Source: Shewanella subflava (lineage in GTDB: Bacteria; Pseudomonadota; Gammaproteobacteria; Enterobacterales; Shewanellaceae). Taken from it: a stretch of 64,000 bases of DNA. Made by a program: the position numbers and the translations under genes. The notes beneath the pieces are model-generated. The model had not been told where the DNA came from and made no database searches. It was given only the letters and a program-made list of their open reading frames with translations. Shown here piece after piece: positions 9,822-19,920 of the stretch (positions are counted from its first letter, which is position 1; the number at the start of each line of letters is the position of its first letter). The DNA lies in assembly GCF_025971955.1 (NCBI RefSeq), contig NZ_JAPDMX010000028.1, forward strand, positions 186,001 to 250,000. Reading direction: 5' to 3'.

Positions 9822-10244
9822 ATGCTTTCATCACGGTTTTATGTGTTATCGGTGTTAATGGCGGGCGCTTTTCTAGGCTTTATTATCTGGATTATTTATC
9901 TTGCCAATACTGGCGCATCGAGTGTGTTTTTCGACTTAATCAAACATATACCTTATGGTGATAAAGTTGGCCATTGCTTATTATTTGGCACCTTAACTTT
10001 TTTGGCTAACCTAACGTTAAAGTTCAATACCATCACATTGGGTCGCGTTAGTGCTTATATTGGATCATGCTTAGTGGCCGTGTTTGTGCTGGTAGAAGAG
10101 ATTAGCCAAGGTTTTATCCCAAGCCGCACTTTAGATGGCGCCGATTTACTTGCTGACGCCCTTGGCATTGCATTATTTAGCTATTTCAGTTGGTTAACCC
10201 ACAGATTTATACTGTCCTCTTATCAAGGAAAAAATCATGAATAA
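9822..10244 (+). CDS. VanZ-like membrane protein
   Basis: This 140-aa protein has about four membrane segments. It carries the VanZ-family core HIPYGDKVGHCLLFGTLTF and, further on, EEISQGFIPSRTLDGADLLA. The family is poorly understood; VanZ itself gives low-level teicoplanin resistance, but most chromosomal members have no known role. The 3' end overlaps the sseA start by 8 nt, so the two genes are translationally coupled. Nothing links it by sequence to the surrounding polyamine genes. Confidence 0.82.
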   Translation: MLSSRFYVLSVLMAGAFLGFIIWIIYLANTGASSVFFDLIKHIPYGDKVGHCLLFGTLTFLANLTLKFNTITLGRVSAYIGSCLVAVFVLVEEISQGFIPSRTLDGADLLADALGIALFSYFSWLTHRFILSSYQGKNHE

Positions 10245-11088
10245 CATTACTGTTTCAACAGCCTGGTTAGTCGAGCATCTAGATGACACCAATTTTATTT
10301 TGCTGGATGCCAGTATGGATGTGGTGTTAGGTAAAGAGCCTTTAGTTTATGAACAGTTTAGGTGCATTCCAAATGCGATAAATATGCAGTTGGAACAGGA
10401 TTTTTTTGATCACCATTCATCCATGTCACATGCCATGCCAACAGTTGAGCAATTTACCCAGGCTGCACAACAACTAGGCATTAACCAAGATAGTGTGGTG
10501 GTGATTTATGATAACCAAGGGATGTACTCTGCGCCCAGAGCTTGGTGGACCTTCAAAACCATGGGGTTTGAAAAGGTGTATATTCTTGATGGTGGTTTGC
10601 CCCAATGGATGGCTGAAAATTTACCCACAGCAGATCAATATAATACGCCAATCAGAATAGGTAATGTGACCGCAACAGCGCAAACAGGGTACGTTTGTGA
10701 TAGTGCTACAGTGTTATGCACCTTTGACAAACAGGGGGTCACAATAGTTGATGCCAGAGCAGAGGCAAGATTTAAGGGGTTGGCGCCAGAACCAAGGCCC
10801 GGAATTAGAAGCGGCCACATACCTGGGGCGGTCAATTTACCGTTTGCGAACGTGCTTGATGGCTATCGATTAAAATCCCCAATGGCGTTATCAGCTGTGT
10901 TTCAGCAAACAGTCAACAATGATGCTGAGCAGCTCATCTTTAGTTGTGGTTCCGGAATTACAGCGTGTATTTTACTGGTTGCGGCTAAAGTGTCTGGTGT
11001 ACAAAATGTCATGTTATATGACGGTTCTTGGGCGGAGTGGGGGGCCAGCGAAACACTGCCAATTACTGGAGGACAATCTCGCACATAG
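10237..11088 (+). CDS. sseA: 3-mercaptopyruvate/thiosulfate sulfurtransferase
   Basis: This is a tandem rhodanese of 283 aa. The N-terminal domain (about 1-125) is the inactive one, with VVIYDNQGMYSAPRAWW. The C-terminal domain carries the active-site loop CGSGITACI, where the CGSG(V/I)T form marks mercaptopyruvate sulfurtransferases rather than thiosulfate rhodaneses. It would move sulfane sulfur from 3-mercaptopyruvate to thiols or cyanide in the cytoplasm. A clear Shine-Dalgarno (AAGGAAAA) lies within the end of the VanZ-like gene. It is convergent with puuB. Confidence 0.9.
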   Translation: MNNITVSTAWLVEHLDDTNFILLDASMDVVLGKEPLVYEQFRCIPNAINMQLEQDFFDHHSSMSHAMPTVEQFTQAAQQLGINQDSVVVIYDNQGMYSAPRAWWTFKTMGFEKVYILDGGLPQWMAENLPTADQYNTPIRIGNVTATAQTGYVCDSATVLCTFDKQGVTIVDARAEARFKGLAPEPRPGIRSGHIPGAVNLPFANVLDGYRLKSPMALSAVFQQTVNNDAEQLIFSCGSGITACILLVAAKVSGVQNVMLYDGSWAEWGASETLPITGGQSRT

Positions 11089-11177
11089 TGCCGTATTTAT
11101 GTCTACTTCATCCGCTCCCACTTCACCCGCACTGACGAAGTGCTGTGAAGTCGAAGCGGTTGAAAGCTTGGGTAATA

Positions 11178-12485
11178 TTAAAATATATCTTTAAATCTGT
11201 GGTAAAGCATCCCAGCTGCGAGCATTGGCGAGCGAAAATGCGGTCCGCCGGGAAAGGTCATGTGTTTTATTTTATCAAAAATATCAAATCGTTCAGCTTG
11301 TTCTGTAATCGCTTCAGCTATCAGTTTGGCAGCCATATGTGTGGCGTTCACGCCATGGCCTGAATACGCTTGAGCATAAAAAATATTCTTGGCATCGGGT
11401 AATCGGCCAATTTGCGGCATTCTATTCGCGCCAATACCGATCATGCCTCCCCACTGATAATCTATCTTTACCCCTTTTAACTGCGGGAAAACATGTTCTA
11501 AATTAGGTCGCAGTGCCGCTTCGATATTACGGGGATCTTTGCCTGAATAGGTACATAATCCACCAAATAATAAGCGGTTATCTGCCGATAAGTGGAAGTA
11601 ATCTAATGCTACTCGCATGTCTGCAAAGGCCATATTTTGTGGAATGATCGCCTGGCATTGCTCTGGGGTTAGTGGCTCAGTGGCTAATAAATAACTTCCA
11701 GCGGGTAACACTTTACCGCCGACATAATCATTGAGTTTGTGACCAATGTAAGCATTGCCTGCAAGCACTAAAAAGCGGCAGTTAACTTCGCCTTTAGCGG
11801 TTTTGACTACAGGTTTATCCCCTTTGTAAATATGTTCTGCAGGACTATTTTCAAAAATTTGTACTCCCATTTCACGTGCAACACGTGCTTCGCCCAGTAC
11901 TAAATTAAGCGGGTGTAAGTGGCCGCTGCCCATGTCGACTAGTGCACCCTGATAAAAATCTGATTGAATCACTTCACTTGTGTGAGCTTTATCCAGTAGC
12001 TTTATTTCATGTTGATAGCCTGCTTGCTTTAAATCGTCAAACTCTTGCGCTAATTCATGCATATGTCGAGGTTTAACGGCAAGATCACAGTAGCCCATTT
12101 GTAAATCACACTGAATATGATGTTGTGTTACACGCTGTTTAACAATTTCTACCGCCTCAAAACCCATTTGGGTAATGGCGTTGACACCTTCTGTACCGAT
12201 CACATTTTTAAATTGGCTAATATCATGGCCTATGCCACGGATCAGTTCGCCGCCATTGCGACCTGAAGCCCCCCAACCTATGCGTTTAGCTTCTAAAACT
12301 GCAACGCTAAATCCTTTCTGTGCCAGTTCAATAGCGGTATTAATTCCGCTAAAACCGCCACCGACAATACAGACATCAACGTGAATCGATTCTGTTAATT
12401 GTGGATGATTATATAATTCTTTAGCACTATGAAAATAAAAGGAATCTGGGTAGTTATCGCTATGGATAGGTGAAGGTTTTGGCAT
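11178..12485 (-). CDS. puuB: Gamma-glutamylputrescine oxidoreductase (first copy)
   Basis: PuuB is an FAD-dependent amine oxidase that converts gamma-glutamylputrescine to gamma-glutamyl-gamma-aminobutyraldehyde. The 435-aa protein has the dinucleotide-binding motif VCIVGGGFSGINTAIELAQ (about 38-56) and GWGASGRNGGELIRGIG, where FAD contacts are expected in the DAO fold. The C-terminal AYSGHGVNATHMAAKLIAEA is conserved in PuuB. It is divergent from puuR, with a palindrome between them. A second PuuB-like gene lies at 21957-23243; the two share motifs but are clearly diverged, so they may differ in substrate. Confidence 0.9.
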   Translation of the reverse strand: MPKPSPIHSDNYPDSFYFHSAKELYNHPQLTESIHVDVCIVGGGFSGINTAIELAQKGFSVAVLEAKRIGWGASGRNGGELIRGIGHDISQFKNVIGTEGVNAITQMGFEAVEIVKQRVTQHHIQCDLQMGYCDLAVKPRHMHELAQEFDDLKQAGYQHEIKLLDKAHTSEVIQSDFYQGALVDMGSGHLHPLNLVLGEARVAREMGVQIFENSPAEHIYKGDKPVVKTAKGEVNCRFLVLAGNAYIGHKLNDYVGGKVLPAGSYLLATEPLTPEQCQAIIPQNMAFADMRVALDYFHLSADNRLLFGGLCTYSGKDPRNIEAALRPNLEHVFPQLKGVKIDYQWGGMIGIGANRMPQIGRLPDAKNIFYAQAYSGHGVNATHMAAKLIAEAITEQAERFDIFDKIKHMTFPGGPHFRSPMLAAGMLYHRFKDIF

Positions 12486-12596
12486 AGCGTCTCCGACGGT
12501 ATTTTGTTAAAAGTAAAAAGTCACTGTCAATGGGTACGTTTTAATCGACAGATTGTGCATTTTATTTAACACGGAATTAAGCTAGAATACAATTCC

Positions 12597-12614
12597 TTTC
12601 ATCAGTTGATGAAA
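12597..12614. promoter_or_regulatory. 18-bp palindrome between puuB and puuR
   Basis: TTTCATCA-GT-TGATGAAA is a perfect 8-2-8 palindrome midway in the 192-nt puuB/puuR divergent region. A second inverted pair, ATTTAACAC at 12564-12572 and GTGTTAAAT at 12617-12625, brackets it. The position suggests an operator for control of both genes. It does not resemble the asymmetric E. coli PuuR box. Confidence 0.5.
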
Positions 12615-12677
12615 CAGTGTTAAATTTCAGATCCAAAGTAGGTGTTTTGAGCAGGATGTTTTTTCAGGAGAAATAAA

Positions 12678-13226
12678 TTGGATATTGGAGCAAGCTTAAA
12701 AGCTGTTCGAAAAATGCGTGGTCTTTCTCAACGTGAATTAGCTAAACGTGCAGGTGTGACGAATAGCACTATTTCTATGATTGAAAAAAACAGTGTCAGT
12801 CCTTCTATCAGTTCCTTAAAAAAGGTACTGGCAGGCATCCCTATGTCATTGGTAGAGTTTTTCTCTATTGAAGAAGGTAGAGTGGGCGAGCAAAAAGTGG
12901 TTTATCGCTCTGAAGAACTTCTTGATATAGGTACCGGCGATTTAGTGTATAAATTGATTGGTCGAGATTTTCCTAATCGATCTATGTCGCTTATGCTTGA
13001 AACCTATCCACCAGGCACCAGTACGGGCGATGACATGCTGCAACATCGTGGTGAGGAAGGGGCATATATTCTCGAGGGAAAAATTGAGCTGACTGTTGCT
13101 AATGAAACATTTGTTTTAGAAAAAGGCGACAGTTATTACTTTAACAGTGAACTACCACATCATTTTTCAAACCCATTTTCTGAATCCTGCAAATTAGTTA
13201 GCGCCACCACACCTGGCGATTTTTAA
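12678..13226 (+). CDS. puuR: PuuR-type transcriptional regulator (XRE HTH + cupin)
   Basis: This 182-aa protein has an N-terminal XRE helix-turn-helix: SLKAVRKMRGLSQREL, then AGVTNSTISMIEKN, residues about 6-35. It also has a C-terminal cupin sensor domain with GEEGAYILEGKIELTV and DSYYFNSELPHHFSNPF, the PuuR layout and length. E. coli PuuR represses puu genes and is released by putrescine. The start is TTG with CAGGAG 7 nt upstream; no better ATG exists because the HTH begins at once. It is divergent from puuB and is followed by a 466-nt gap before puuD. Confidence 0.92.
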   Translation: MDIGASLKAVRKMRGLSQRELAKRAGVTNSTISMIEKNSVSPSISSLKKVLAGIPMSLVEFFSIEEGRVGEQKVVYRSEELLDIGTGDLVYKLIGRDFPNRSMSLMLETYPPGTSTGDDMLQHRGEEGAYILEGKIELTVANETFVLEKGDSYYFNSELPHHFSNPFSESCKLVSATTPGDF

Positions 13227-13692
13227 TCCGATCACATTACCACGGAGCAATTAATGTGCTCTGTGGTATTTCTGCTATTTTTCTTTCAAGTCCTTTCGCT
13301 TCAAGACATTGAAGCTTTTTGGCTAATGTAAATAATATTAAGCACATGATTGTTCGATATTCTGAATGGTTGTTATGCAGAAAGTATTGTTTTTCACCCT
13401 AATATATATTCTTAATTTTCATTAAATTGCCTTTTAATAACCATTTACTCTTAACTTTAGTACGTTTGAAGCGTTTTGTTTGGTTAGAATAATAAAAGTG
13501 AATTCAGTTGCATTATTGCTATTGCCTAGTTTCAAAATTAGGTGTAGTGTGTGAAAAAATGAACACAAAATATTGGTTTATTGAGTCCGTCATCGGTTGT
13601 AGATGTATGGTAAAGCTGACAACTCAATAGGCAATAAACTTCCAAACAGATTGAAAGGAACACTGCGTTTACGCAGTTCAAGTAGGTGTGAT
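13227..13692 (+). other. Intergenic region upstream of puuD
   Basis: This 466-nt AT-rich region has no convincing gene. TTGAAG at 13466-13471 and AATAAT at 13488-13493, 16 nt apart, form a possible sigma-70 promoter for the puuD operon. At 13551-13565 the last eight bases AATGAACA match the 3' half of the PuuR box (10 of 15 overall). A small hairpin, CTGCG-TTTA-CGCAG (13663-13676), lies just upstream of the puuD start. Confidence 0.45.
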
Positions 13693-14457
13693 ATGTCTTT
13701 GTCAAATGTCCCAATGATTGGGGTCGTGGCATGTAATCAACAAATAGGGTTACACCCATTTAATATTGTGGGTGAAAAATATCTTCTTAGCGTAGTGAAT
13801 GGAGCAAAGGGATTCCCCATAGTTATCCCTTCACTCGGTATAGATTTACCCACCCAAGCGTTACTTTCTCGTTTAGATGGCATCTTATTTACAGGATCTC
13901 CTTCTAACGTCGAACCACATCACTATCAAGGCCCAAGCAGTGCTGAGGGTACTCACCACGACCCTAAACGTGATGCGACTACTTTACCGTTAATTCGAGC
14001 TGCTATTGATGCTGGTGTTCCAGTGTTAGGTATTTGCCGTGGCTTTCAAGAGATGAACGTGGTGTTCGGTGGTAGCTTGCACCAAAAATTGCATGAAGTT
14101 GGCCAATATATTGAACATCGTGAAGATAAAAATGCCCCACTTGATGTGCAGTACGGCTTGTCACATAAAATCGATATTGTTCCGGGTGGATTGCTCCACG
14201 ATGCATGGGGCTGTGACTTTGCAGAAGTGAATTCTGTTCATACTCAAGGTGTCGATCGTTTGGGTAAAGGGTTACAGCCAGAAGCACATGCTCCAGATGG
14301 ATTGGTAGAGGCATTCTCTGTTAAAGAGGCACAAGCCTTCGCACTAGCGGTACAGTGGCATCCTGAGTGGAAAGTACAAGATAACCAGTTTTATTCGTCA
14401 ATTTTTGATGCATTCGGCAACGCCTGCCGTTTACATGCTGCTAAACGAGAGAAATAA
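13693..14457 (+). CDS. puuD: Gamma-glutamyl-GABA hydrolase (class I glutamine amidotransferase fold)
   Basis: PuuD hydrolyses gamma-glutamyl-GABA to glutamate and GABA, the last Puu step (Pseudomonas SpuA equivalent). The 254-aa protein equals the length of E. coli PuuD. It has the nucleophile elbow LGICRGFQEMNVVFGGSLHQ and the catalytic His-Glu pair in VQWHPEWK. The start used is the ATG giving MSLSNVPMIGVVACNQ; the frame is open upstream to 13603, but those residues are not family-like. The puuA start follows 3 nt after the stop, so the two form an operon. Confidence 0.93.
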   Translation: MSLSNVPMIGVVACNQQIGLHPFNIVGEKYLLSVVNGAKGFPIVIPSLGIDLPTQALLSRLDGILFTGSPSNVEPHHYQGPSSAEGTHHDPKRDATTLPLIRAAIDAGVPVLGICRGFQEMNVVFGGSLHQKLHEVGQYIEHREDKNAPLDVQYGLSHKIDIVPGGLLHDAWGCDFAEVNSVHTQGVDRLGKGLQPEAHAPDGLVEAFSVKEAQAFALAVQWHPEWKVQDNQFYSSIFDAFGNACRLHAAKREK

Positions 14458-14460
14458 CAA

Positions 14461-15816
14461 ATGGATAAGTTAATTAAGTTTTTAAAAGATAGAAAAATTA
14501 CAGAAGTAGAATGTGTTATTAGTGATATGACGGGCATTGCCCGCGGTAAAATTGCACCGGTTGATAAGTTTATCGATGAAAAAGGCATGCGCCTTCCAGA
14601 AAGTGTGCTGTTACAAACCGTGACGGGTGATTTTATCGATGACAGTATTTTTTACTCGTTACTTGATGATGCCGATATTGATTTTGTTTGTGTTCCTGAT
14701 GAAGACGCCGTGTTCATGCTACCTTGGACCGTTGAAGCTACCGCACAAGTGATACATGATTGTTATGATCGTATGGGCAACCCAATTGAACTTTCGCCAC
14801 GTAACGTGCTGAAAAAAGTGCTTAAACTTTATGAAGATAAAGGTTGGGAGCCTGTCATTGCGCCAGAAATGGAGTTTTATTTAACTCAGCGTAGTGACGA
14901 TCACGACTTACCACTTAAGCCTCCAGTTGGTCGCTCTGGTCGTCCAGAAGCCGGTCGTCAGTCTTTCTCAATTGATGCAGCTAACGAATATGATCCATTA
15001 TTTGAAGACATGTATGATTGGTGTGAAGCCCAGGGCTTAGATATTGATACCTTGATCCATGAAGATGGCCCTGCACAAATGGAGATTAACTTCAGCCATG
15101 GTAATCCATTAGCATTAGCTGACCAAGTGTTCATCTTTAAACGCACCCTAAAAGAAGCAGCATTAAAGCATAACGTTTGTGCTACGTTTATGGCTAAGCC
15201 GGTCACCGACGAGCCAGGTAGTGCGATGCATATTCACCAAAGTGTGATTGATAAGAAAACCGGCAAAAACATTTTCACTAAAGAAGATGGTACCCAAAGC
15301 CAGTTATTCTTGAATTACATTGCTGGTTTACAAACGTATATTCCTGAACTGTTACCTTTAATGGCGCCAAGCGCAAACTCGTTCCGTCGTTTTTTACCTG
15401 GCACATCAGCGCCAGTAAACTTAGAGTGGGGTGTTGAAAACCGCACTTGTGGTTTACGAATTCCTGAGTCTTCACCACAAAATCGTCGTATTGAAAACCG
15501 TATACCAGGCGCCGATGCGAACTGTTATTTAACCATCGCAGCTAGTTTATTATGTGGCTTTATTGGTATGGAAAAAGGTTTACGTCCATCAACGCCTGTG
15601 ACAGGTCGTTCAAACGAAAGTCGTACTAATAATGAATATTGTTTACCACTCACGTTAGAAGAAGCGTTAATGGCAATGCAAGACAGTGAAGCTTGTATTG
15701 AATACCTAGGTCAATCATTCACCACAGGGTTTGTGGCGGTGAAGCAAGCTGAGTTAGAGAACTTCCGTCGCGTGGTCAGTTCTTGGGAACGTGAGTTCTT
15801 ATTGTTAACGGTTTAA
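14461..15816 (+). CDS. puuA: Gamma-glutamylputrescine synthetase
   Basis: PuuA ligates glutamate to putrescine with ATP, the entry step of the glutamylated route. It is a glutamine-synthetase-fold protein of 451 aa. It shows APEMEFYLT, the metal/ATP site stretch EDGPAQMEINFSHG, KPVTDEPGSAMHIHQS, and the C-terminal EWGVENRTCGLRIPESS. These fit the GlnA3/SpuB/PuuA branch rather than true GlnA. It is transcribed with puuD (3-nt gap) and followed by a strong hairpin before the aminotransferase gene. Specificity for putrescine over other polyamines rests on context. Confidence 0.92.
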   Translation: MDKLIKFLKDRKITEVECVISDMTGIARGKIAPVDKFIDEKGMRLPESVLLQTVTGDFIDDSIFYSLLDDADIDFVCVPDEDAVFMLPWTVEATAQVIHDCYDRMGNPIELSPRNVLKKVLKLYEDKGWEPVIAPEMEFYLTQRSDDHDLPLKPPVGRSGRPEAGRQSFSIDAANEYDPLFEDMYDWCEAQGLDIDTLIHEDGPAQMEINFSHGNPLALADQVFIFKRTLKEAALKHNVCATFMAKPVTDEPGSAMHIHQSVIDKKTGKNIFTKEDGTQSQLFLNYIAGLQTYIPELLPLMAPSANSFRRFLPGTSAPVNLEWGVENRTCGLRIPESSPQNRRIENRIPGADANCYLTIAASLLCGFIGMEKGLRPSTPVTGRSNESRTNNEYCLPLTLEEALMAMQDSEACIEYLGQSFTTGFVAVKQAELENFRRVVSSWEREFLLLTV

Positions 15817-15858
15817 GCCTAACCGAGACATTTCAGTGATTTGCATTTTTGATTGAAG

Positions 15859-15886
15859 CGCTGGCAATAGTGGTTTATTGCCAGCG
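15859..15886 (+). repeat. Intercistronic hairpin between puuA and spuC
   Basis: A perfect 11-bp stem, CGCTGGCAATA / TATTGCCAGCG, with a 6-nt loop has no T tract. It ends a few bases before the spuC ribosome-binding site AAAGGAAC. It looks like an mRNA-processing or 3'-stabilising hairpin, or a translational control element, rather than a terminator. Confidence 0.7.
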
Positions 15887-15900
15887 ATAAAGGAACGGGT

Positions 15901-17265
15901 ATGACAGACTTAACAAAATTACAGCAAGCTGATCAAGCGCATTTTATTCATCCATTTACTGACTCTAAAAGCCTTGGCGAAAAAGGTACCCGCGTGATTG
16001 AACGTGCCGAAGGCGTTTACATTTGGGATGTACAAGGTCATAAGTTACTGGATGGAATGGCAGGGCTTTGGTGTGTGAATGTGGGTTATGGCAGACAGTC
16101 TATTGTCGATGCTGTGAGTAAGCAAATGCAGCAACTACCTTATTACAACAGCTTCTTTCAATGTACGCATCCTCCGGCAATAGAACTGGCAAAAACGATT
16201 GCTGAATTAGCGCCAAAGCATATGAATAATGTGTTTTTTACTGGTTCAGGATCAGAGTCAAATGATACTAACTTGCGTATGGTGCGCCGTTATTGGGACT
16301 TGAAAGGGCAACCTAACAAGAAAACCATTATTAGTCGCCATAATGCCTATCACGGTTCTACCGTAGCGGGGGCAAGTTTAGGCGGAATGTCTGGTATGCA
16401 CGAACAAGGTGATTTACCTATCCCTAAAATAGTGCATATTGCGCAACCCTACTGGTATCAAGAAGGCGGAGATTTAACCCCTGAGGCATTCGGTTTAAAA
16501 GCGGCACAAGCGCTAGAAACTGAAATTTTAGCCTTGGGTGAAGACAATGTTGCGGCCTTCATTGCTGAGCCATTTCAGGGGGCGGGTGGAGTCATTATTC
16601 CTCCATCAACATACTGGCCTGAAATTAAACGTATTTTAGCTAAATATGATATTTTGCTTATTCTTGATGAAGTGATCAGTGGTTTTGGTCGAACAGGCCA
16701 TTGGTTCGCGGCCGAGTATTTTGATTTACAACCGGATTTGATTTCGATTGCCAAGGGCATGACGTCTGGATACATGCCAATGGGTGGCGTAATAATTGCA
16801 GATAGAGTTGCTGATGTTATCAAGCAACAATGTGGTGAGTTTACCCATGGTTATACTTATTCAGGGCATCCTGTTGCAGCAGCAGCCGCACTAGAAAATA
16901 TTAATATCATCAAGCAAGAAAAGTTGGTTGAAAAAGTGGGCGCTGAAATCGCACCTTATTTCCAACAGTCTTTACAACAATTAGCTGAGCATCCATTAGT
17001 GGGTGAAGTGCGCGGCTTAGGCTTGGTTGGGGCAATTGAGCTTGTGCAAAATAAAGCTAAGCGTCAACGTTACCCGTCAAACATTGGCGTGGGAACCTGG
17101 TGCCGCGATGCCTGTATTAAGCATGGTTTAGTGATGCGTTCCGTTGGCGATACTATGATTATTTCGCCGCCGTTAGTGATTACTAAAGCACAAATAGATG
17201 AGTTAATTGAAAAAGCCTTACTCGCGTTAAATGATACATATACCCAGTGTTTATCGATAAAATAG
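15901..17265 (+). CDS. spuC: Putrescine (polyamine):pyruvate aminotransferase
   Basis: This class III PLP aminotransferase of 454 aa would convert putrescine plus pyruvate to 4-aminobutanal plus alanine, a direct route parallel to the Puu route. Motifs are LLDGMAGLWCVNVGYGRQSI, FFTGSGSESNDTNLRMVRRY, ILDEVISGFGRTGHWFA, and the PLP lysine in SIAKGMTSGYMPMGG. These match SpuC and its relatives. The gene order spuA-spuB-spuC-binding protein-ATPase-permeases in Pseudomonas equals puuD-puuA-this gene-potFGHI here, which supports the call. AAAGGAAC precedes the ATG. Confidence 0.9.
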   Translation: MTDLTKLQQADQAHFIHPFTDSKSLGEKGTRVIERAEGVYIWDVQGHKLLDGMAGLWCVNVGYGRQSIVDAVSKQMQQLPYYNSFFQCTHPPAIELAKTIAELAPKHMNNVFFTGSGSESNDTNLRMVRRYWDLKGQPNKKTIISRHNAYHGSTVAGASLGGMSGMHEQGDLPIPKIVHIAQPYWYQEGGDLTPEAFGLKAAQALETEILALGEDNVAAFIAEPFQGAGGVIIPPSTYWPEIKRILAKYDILLILDEVISGFGRTGHWFAAEYFDLQPDLISIAKGMTSGYMPMGGVIIADRVADVIKQQCGEFTHGYTYSGHPVAAAAALENINIIKQEKLVEKVGAEIAPYFQQSLQQLAEHPLVGEVRGLGLVGAIELVQNKAKRQRYPSNIGVGTWCRDACIKHGLVMRSVGDTMIISPPLVITKAQIDELIEKALLALNDTYTQCLSIK

Positions 17266-17472
17266 CGAATAGACTGGCTTTAAGTTTTGAATAATAATAT
17301 CAACCGAATGAATGTTTATGAGCAAGTAGTGATTTTTTAATCAGTTAGAGTATCACTGTCTAGTAATTGAAAAGGTTTTTGATAGAATCCAAAAAGTTAT
17401 GGCATTTACATTTTGCTGTGATGTTACCGATGCAGAAATACGATGTAGCATTGGATAATTTCCTTTTTATAA

Positions 17473-18648
<1,176 letters not shown>

Positions 18649-18659
18649 TCAGGTTTTAT

Positions 18660-18685
18660 AGTCGGGCGAGGAAACTCGCCCGACT
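18660..18685 (+). repeat. Strong hairpin between potF and potG
   Basis: A perfect 11-bp GC-rich stem, AGTCGGGCGAG / CTCGCCCGACT, with a GAAA tetraloop lies 11 nt after the potF stop, with no T run. It is probably a 3'-end protector that lets the binding protein be made in excess of the membrane components, as known for other binding-protein operons. Partial termination is possible. Confidence 0.75.
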
Positions 18686-18783
18686 TAATGTAGTCTTTCA
18701 TCAATCAGATTTTAATGTTTCATGTAACCCCAAATAATAATCAATGTTACAGAACACATACTCCAAATAGGCGGAGCAGTATT

Positions 18784-19920
18784 ATGGTAAACACCTCGGG
18801 CGTCACTAATAAACCAACCACAAAGACGCAAGATAAAGTACTTCTCAAAATTGATCGTGTTAGTAAGCTTTTTGATGATGTCCGTGCAGTTGATAATGTG
18901 TCATTGACCATCAATCAAGGTGAGATTTTCGCTTTATTGGGCGGTTCAGGATCGGGTAAATCAACTTTGCTACGTATGTTAGCGGGTTTTGATAAACCGA
19001 CTGAAGGCCGAATTTTTCTAGACGGTGTAGATATCACCGACATGCCTCCATACGAACGTCCAATCAATATGATGTTCCAGTCTTACGCATTATTTCCACA
19101 CATGACGGTTGAGCAGAATATCGCTTTTGGTCTTAAACAAGACAAAATGCCTAAGGCCGAGATAGCTCAGCGCGTTGAAGAAATGCTCAAGCTAGTGCAT
19201 ATGGAAAAATATGCTAAGCGTAAGCCACACCAGTTATCAGGCGGTCAGCGTCAGCGTGTGGCTTTAGCTCGCTCGTTAGCTAAACGTCCCAAATTACTGT
19301 TACTTGATGAGCCAATGGGCGCATTAGATAAAAAACTCCGTACGCAAATGCAGCTTGAAGTAGTCGATATTCTTGAAGCAGTAGGTGTAACGTGCGTGAT
19401 GGTAACCCATGACCAAGAAGAAGCCATGACCATGGCGGGCCGGATCGCTATTATGAATGAGGGTTGGATTGCTCAAACGGGCAGCCCAATGGACATTTAT
19501 GAAGCGCCAAATAGCCGCATGGTGGCTGAATTTATCGGTACGGTTAACTTATTCAAAGGCGATATTATTGAAGATGAAGCTGACCACGCCATCATCAAAT
19601 CGCCCACATTAAAGCAGCCTTTCTATATTGGCCATGGTATTTCTACCAGTTTAGATAACAAGTCCGTATTACTTGCTGTTCGTCCAGAGAAAACCATCAT
19701 TACCCGAGAGCAACCCGAGGGTGAATATAACTGGGCAAGAGGTGTGGTACATGACATCGCTTATTTGGGGGGGATTTCAGTATTTTATATCAAACTGAGA
19801 AACAACCAAATTGTTCAGTGTTCTATGGCCAACCGTGAGCGTCGTGCCGATAACCCAACTTGGGAAGATGAAGTGTATATCAGCTGGGAAGATACTAGCG
19901 GGGTGGTATTAAACTCATGA
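18784..19920 (+). CDS. potG: Putrescine ABC transporter ATP-binding protein
   Basis: PotG is the ATPase of the importer. The chosen ATG, 8 nt after GGCGGAG, gives 378 aa, like E. coli PotG; the frame is open further upstream from 18715. It has Walker A GGSGSGKST, signature LSGGQRQRVALARS, Walker B LLLLDEPMGALD and the H-loop MVTHDQEEAM. A C-terminal TOBE-like regulatory domain occupies about 270-378. It acts at the cytoplasmic face of the inner membrane with PotH and PotI, and its stop overlaps the potH start by 4 nt. Confidence 0.95.
   Translation: MVNTSGVTNKPTTKTQDKVLLKIDRVSKLFDDVRAVDNVSLTINQGEIFALLGGSGSGKSTLLRMLAGFDKPTEGRIFLDGVDITDMPPYERPINMMFQSYALFPHMTVEQNIAFGLKQDKMPKAEIAQRVEEMLKLVHMEKYAKRKPHQLSGGQRQRVALARSLAKRPKLLLLDEPMGALDKKLRTQMQLEVVDILEAVGVTCVMVTHDQEEAMTMAGRIAIMNEGWIAQTGSPMDIYEAPNSRMVAEFIGTVNLFKGDIIEDEADHAIIKSPTLKQPFYIGHGISTSLDNKSVLLAVRPEKTIITREQPEGEYNWARGVVHDIAYLGGISVFYIKLRNNQIVQCSMANRERRADNPTWEDEVYISWEDTSGVVLNS

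Noticed and set aside
13603..13692. N-terminal extension of PuuD from the ATG at 13603
   Set aside because: The 30 extra residues are not family-like, and the shorter form equals the E. coli PuuD length.
13538..13759. 73-aa minus-strand ORF overlapping the puuD start
   Set aside because: It is antisense to the puuD leader and first codons with no supporting signal.
18715..18783. N-terminal extension of PotG
   Set aside because: The downstream ATG has a proper ribosome site and gives the usual PotG length.
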